Shown here piece after piece: positions 63,901-64,000 of a stretch of DNA of 64,000 bases. The stretch is from positions 1 to 64,000 of the forward strand of contig NZ_JAPVRC010000005.1 in the NCBI RefSeq assembly GCF_030345335.1, in the 5' to 3' direction. This stretch comes from Halobacillus campisalis (GTDB taxonomy: Bacteria; Bacillota; Bacilli; Bacillales; Halobacillaceae). Position 1 is the stretch's first letter; the number at the start of each line of letters is the position of its first letter. The position numbers were made by a program, and so were the translations under genes. The notes beneath the pieces were generated by a model that was given only the letters and a program-made list of their open reading frames with translations, was not told where the DNA came from and made no database searches.

Positions 63901-64000
63901 CTTCTTCGTAACTCGTCGAAACGACGGCTACTGGTAAATCTATTTCTGGATAAAGATCGATCGTTAACGACCGCAGCGAAACAAAGCCGAGCGCGAGAAT
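60983..64000 (-). CDS. RND-family (SwrC-like) efflux pump, 5' end outside window
   Basis: The open frame continues from 63784 without a stop to the window edge, giving at least 1005 residues. It begins inside the first membrane helix (ILALGFVSLRSLTIDLYPEI, DLPVAVVSTSY). The pattern is HAE1/AcrB-like: large outside loops, GGLALGIGMMVDSSIVILEN with the proton-relay Asp, and a second repeat ending MTTFTTVLAMVPLAIG. B. subtilis SwrC (1065 aa) is the nearest known relative in type, involved in surfactin resistance and swarming. A terminator closes it. Confidence 0.93.
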   Translation of the reverse strand: MLALGFVSLRSLTIDLYPEIDLPVAVVSTSYEEAAPQEVERLVSQPVESSVSAIEGLEVLQSQSQPGASLIFMQFSTGTDLDSTLLEVRESVDQVTEALPEGAGEPSVLRFDPQQLPIMTIGLSGDSPAELQRVAEDQLIPEIERQEGVASVDVEGGETRQVEVLINRAQMAEYELDTQTIIQTINASNQAASAGSVNKGDQEVQLRIDGEFESMQDIEDTIIQSPSGARVTLDQIADIEETYNSSTVSEVNGEASVALSILKKTDANTVETANNVRDAMSEVQGDLPEGTNADVILDTSEFIQVSINSVVLNIIIGGIISVGILLLFLKSIRATLVIGISMPIAIISTFTLMYFTGETLNVLTMGGLALGIGMMVDSSIVILENIVNYRNRGYSMKESAIKGASELAPAVIASATTTLVVFLPIIFVEGIASELFTPLALTISFALIAALAVSVTLIPMLSSKLLTKPLQMSGRRYWFDRFLAKVNDKYQGLLRRVLKWRKLTIALTLAAIIGSVALIPNIGTEFIPASDQGQIEIDVEMPAATSQEGTQGTTALIDERLENFSDDIEVSYLTIGGGEFGGDVGGGTADNASYTIQLVDPDDRENTTQDVMKQIDEELSQVPGAEIAVTELDAGLGTGAPLQIQLNGTEYEVLDELAEQVTYVMEDVEGVSEPTSSTEEGRPEMQINVDRDKAAQYGMSDQEVITQVQTAFTGQVATRYREASEEINVQLILPEEERQTISDLENMSLQTPNGEVIPLATIADLEQVQGPVNLLREDQQPQVNVEAEVLDRDLGSTTEDVRAALETLNFPEGYTYEIGGQAQDMEEAFGDLGLALIFSIFLVYAVMAIQFENFLFPFIIMFSLPATIVGISTGLFVTGMPFSLPAFVGIIMLAGIVVNNAIVLVDYINILRRRGYDRTEAILEAGPNRLRPILMTTFTTVLAMVPLAIGIGQGAEAQQPLAVTIIFGLSISSFFTLTLIPVVYTYFDDLSNKITGFFRRRRDKA

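Overview
The window looks like the chromosome of an endospore-forming, motile Bacillaceae, most likely a halophilic or halotolerant genus close to Halobacillus, Pontibacillus or Virgibacillus; the genus is an inference. The support is two SinR-type regulators, two Spo0E-family phosphatases, a flagellin, a SAM-I riboswitch upstream of metNIQ, a BmrA-type exporter, a KtrB-type cation channel, a sortase with an adjacent surface protein, and acidic exported proteins. I saw no tRNA, rRNA or CRISPR array.

Region 1 (1-16.6 kb) is accessory and decayed. It holds a phage-type replication module (DnaD-like initiator, G39P-like loader, DnaB-like helicase, and a short DnaD-like paralogue), two small Spo0E-family ORFs with non-ATG starts, a possible Sda-like protein, an exported helical protein, a membrane cupredoxin, a broken D-Ala-D-Ala carboxypeptidase, a broken comM/yifB with a REP-associated transposase (RAYT) at its 5' end, and an IS21-family element. 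REP-like palindromes (GGGGGACTGTCCCC) and a second dispersed hairpin repeat lie between these genes.

Region 2 (16.6-37.3 kb) is a large exopolysaccharide/capsule locus on the minus strand. Two SinR-like repressors and three CpsB/YwqE-type PHP phosphatases precede a CapD/PglF-type dehydratase, galU, ugd, an initiating sugar transferase, a second epimerase, a DUF3473-type polysaccharide deacetylase, an ATP-grasp enzyme, a GNAT enzyme, glycosyltransferases, a Wzy-like polymerase, a frameshifted pyruvyl transferase, a Wzx flippase, a UDP-glucuronate 4-epimerase and an LCP ligase. GalU, Ugd and the 4-epimerase together would supply UDP-glucuronate and UDP-galacturonate. No Wzz/Wzc chain-length regulator or tyrosine kinase is in the window.

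Region 3 (37.5-50.6 kb) looks like ordinary chromosome: a CBS protein with a HEPN-like motif coupled to an ABC exporter, flagellin (with a decayed csrA in its leader), metNIQ, a toxin-antitoxin remnant, an array of six 21-bp units, oligoendopeptidase F, a triple-Ltp-domain membrane protein, and KtrB.

Region 4 (50.7-57.1 kb) is a catabolic island: GntR regulator, TRAP transporter, creatininase-family enzyme and M20 amidohydrolase. It is bracketed by a perfect 47-bp direct repeat made of the 3' end of the neighbouring sortase-FN3 gene.

Region 5 (57-64 kb) holds the sortase, its likely MPKTG surface substrate, a cluster of MITE-like repeats, and an RND (SwrC-like) efflux pump that runs off the right edge.
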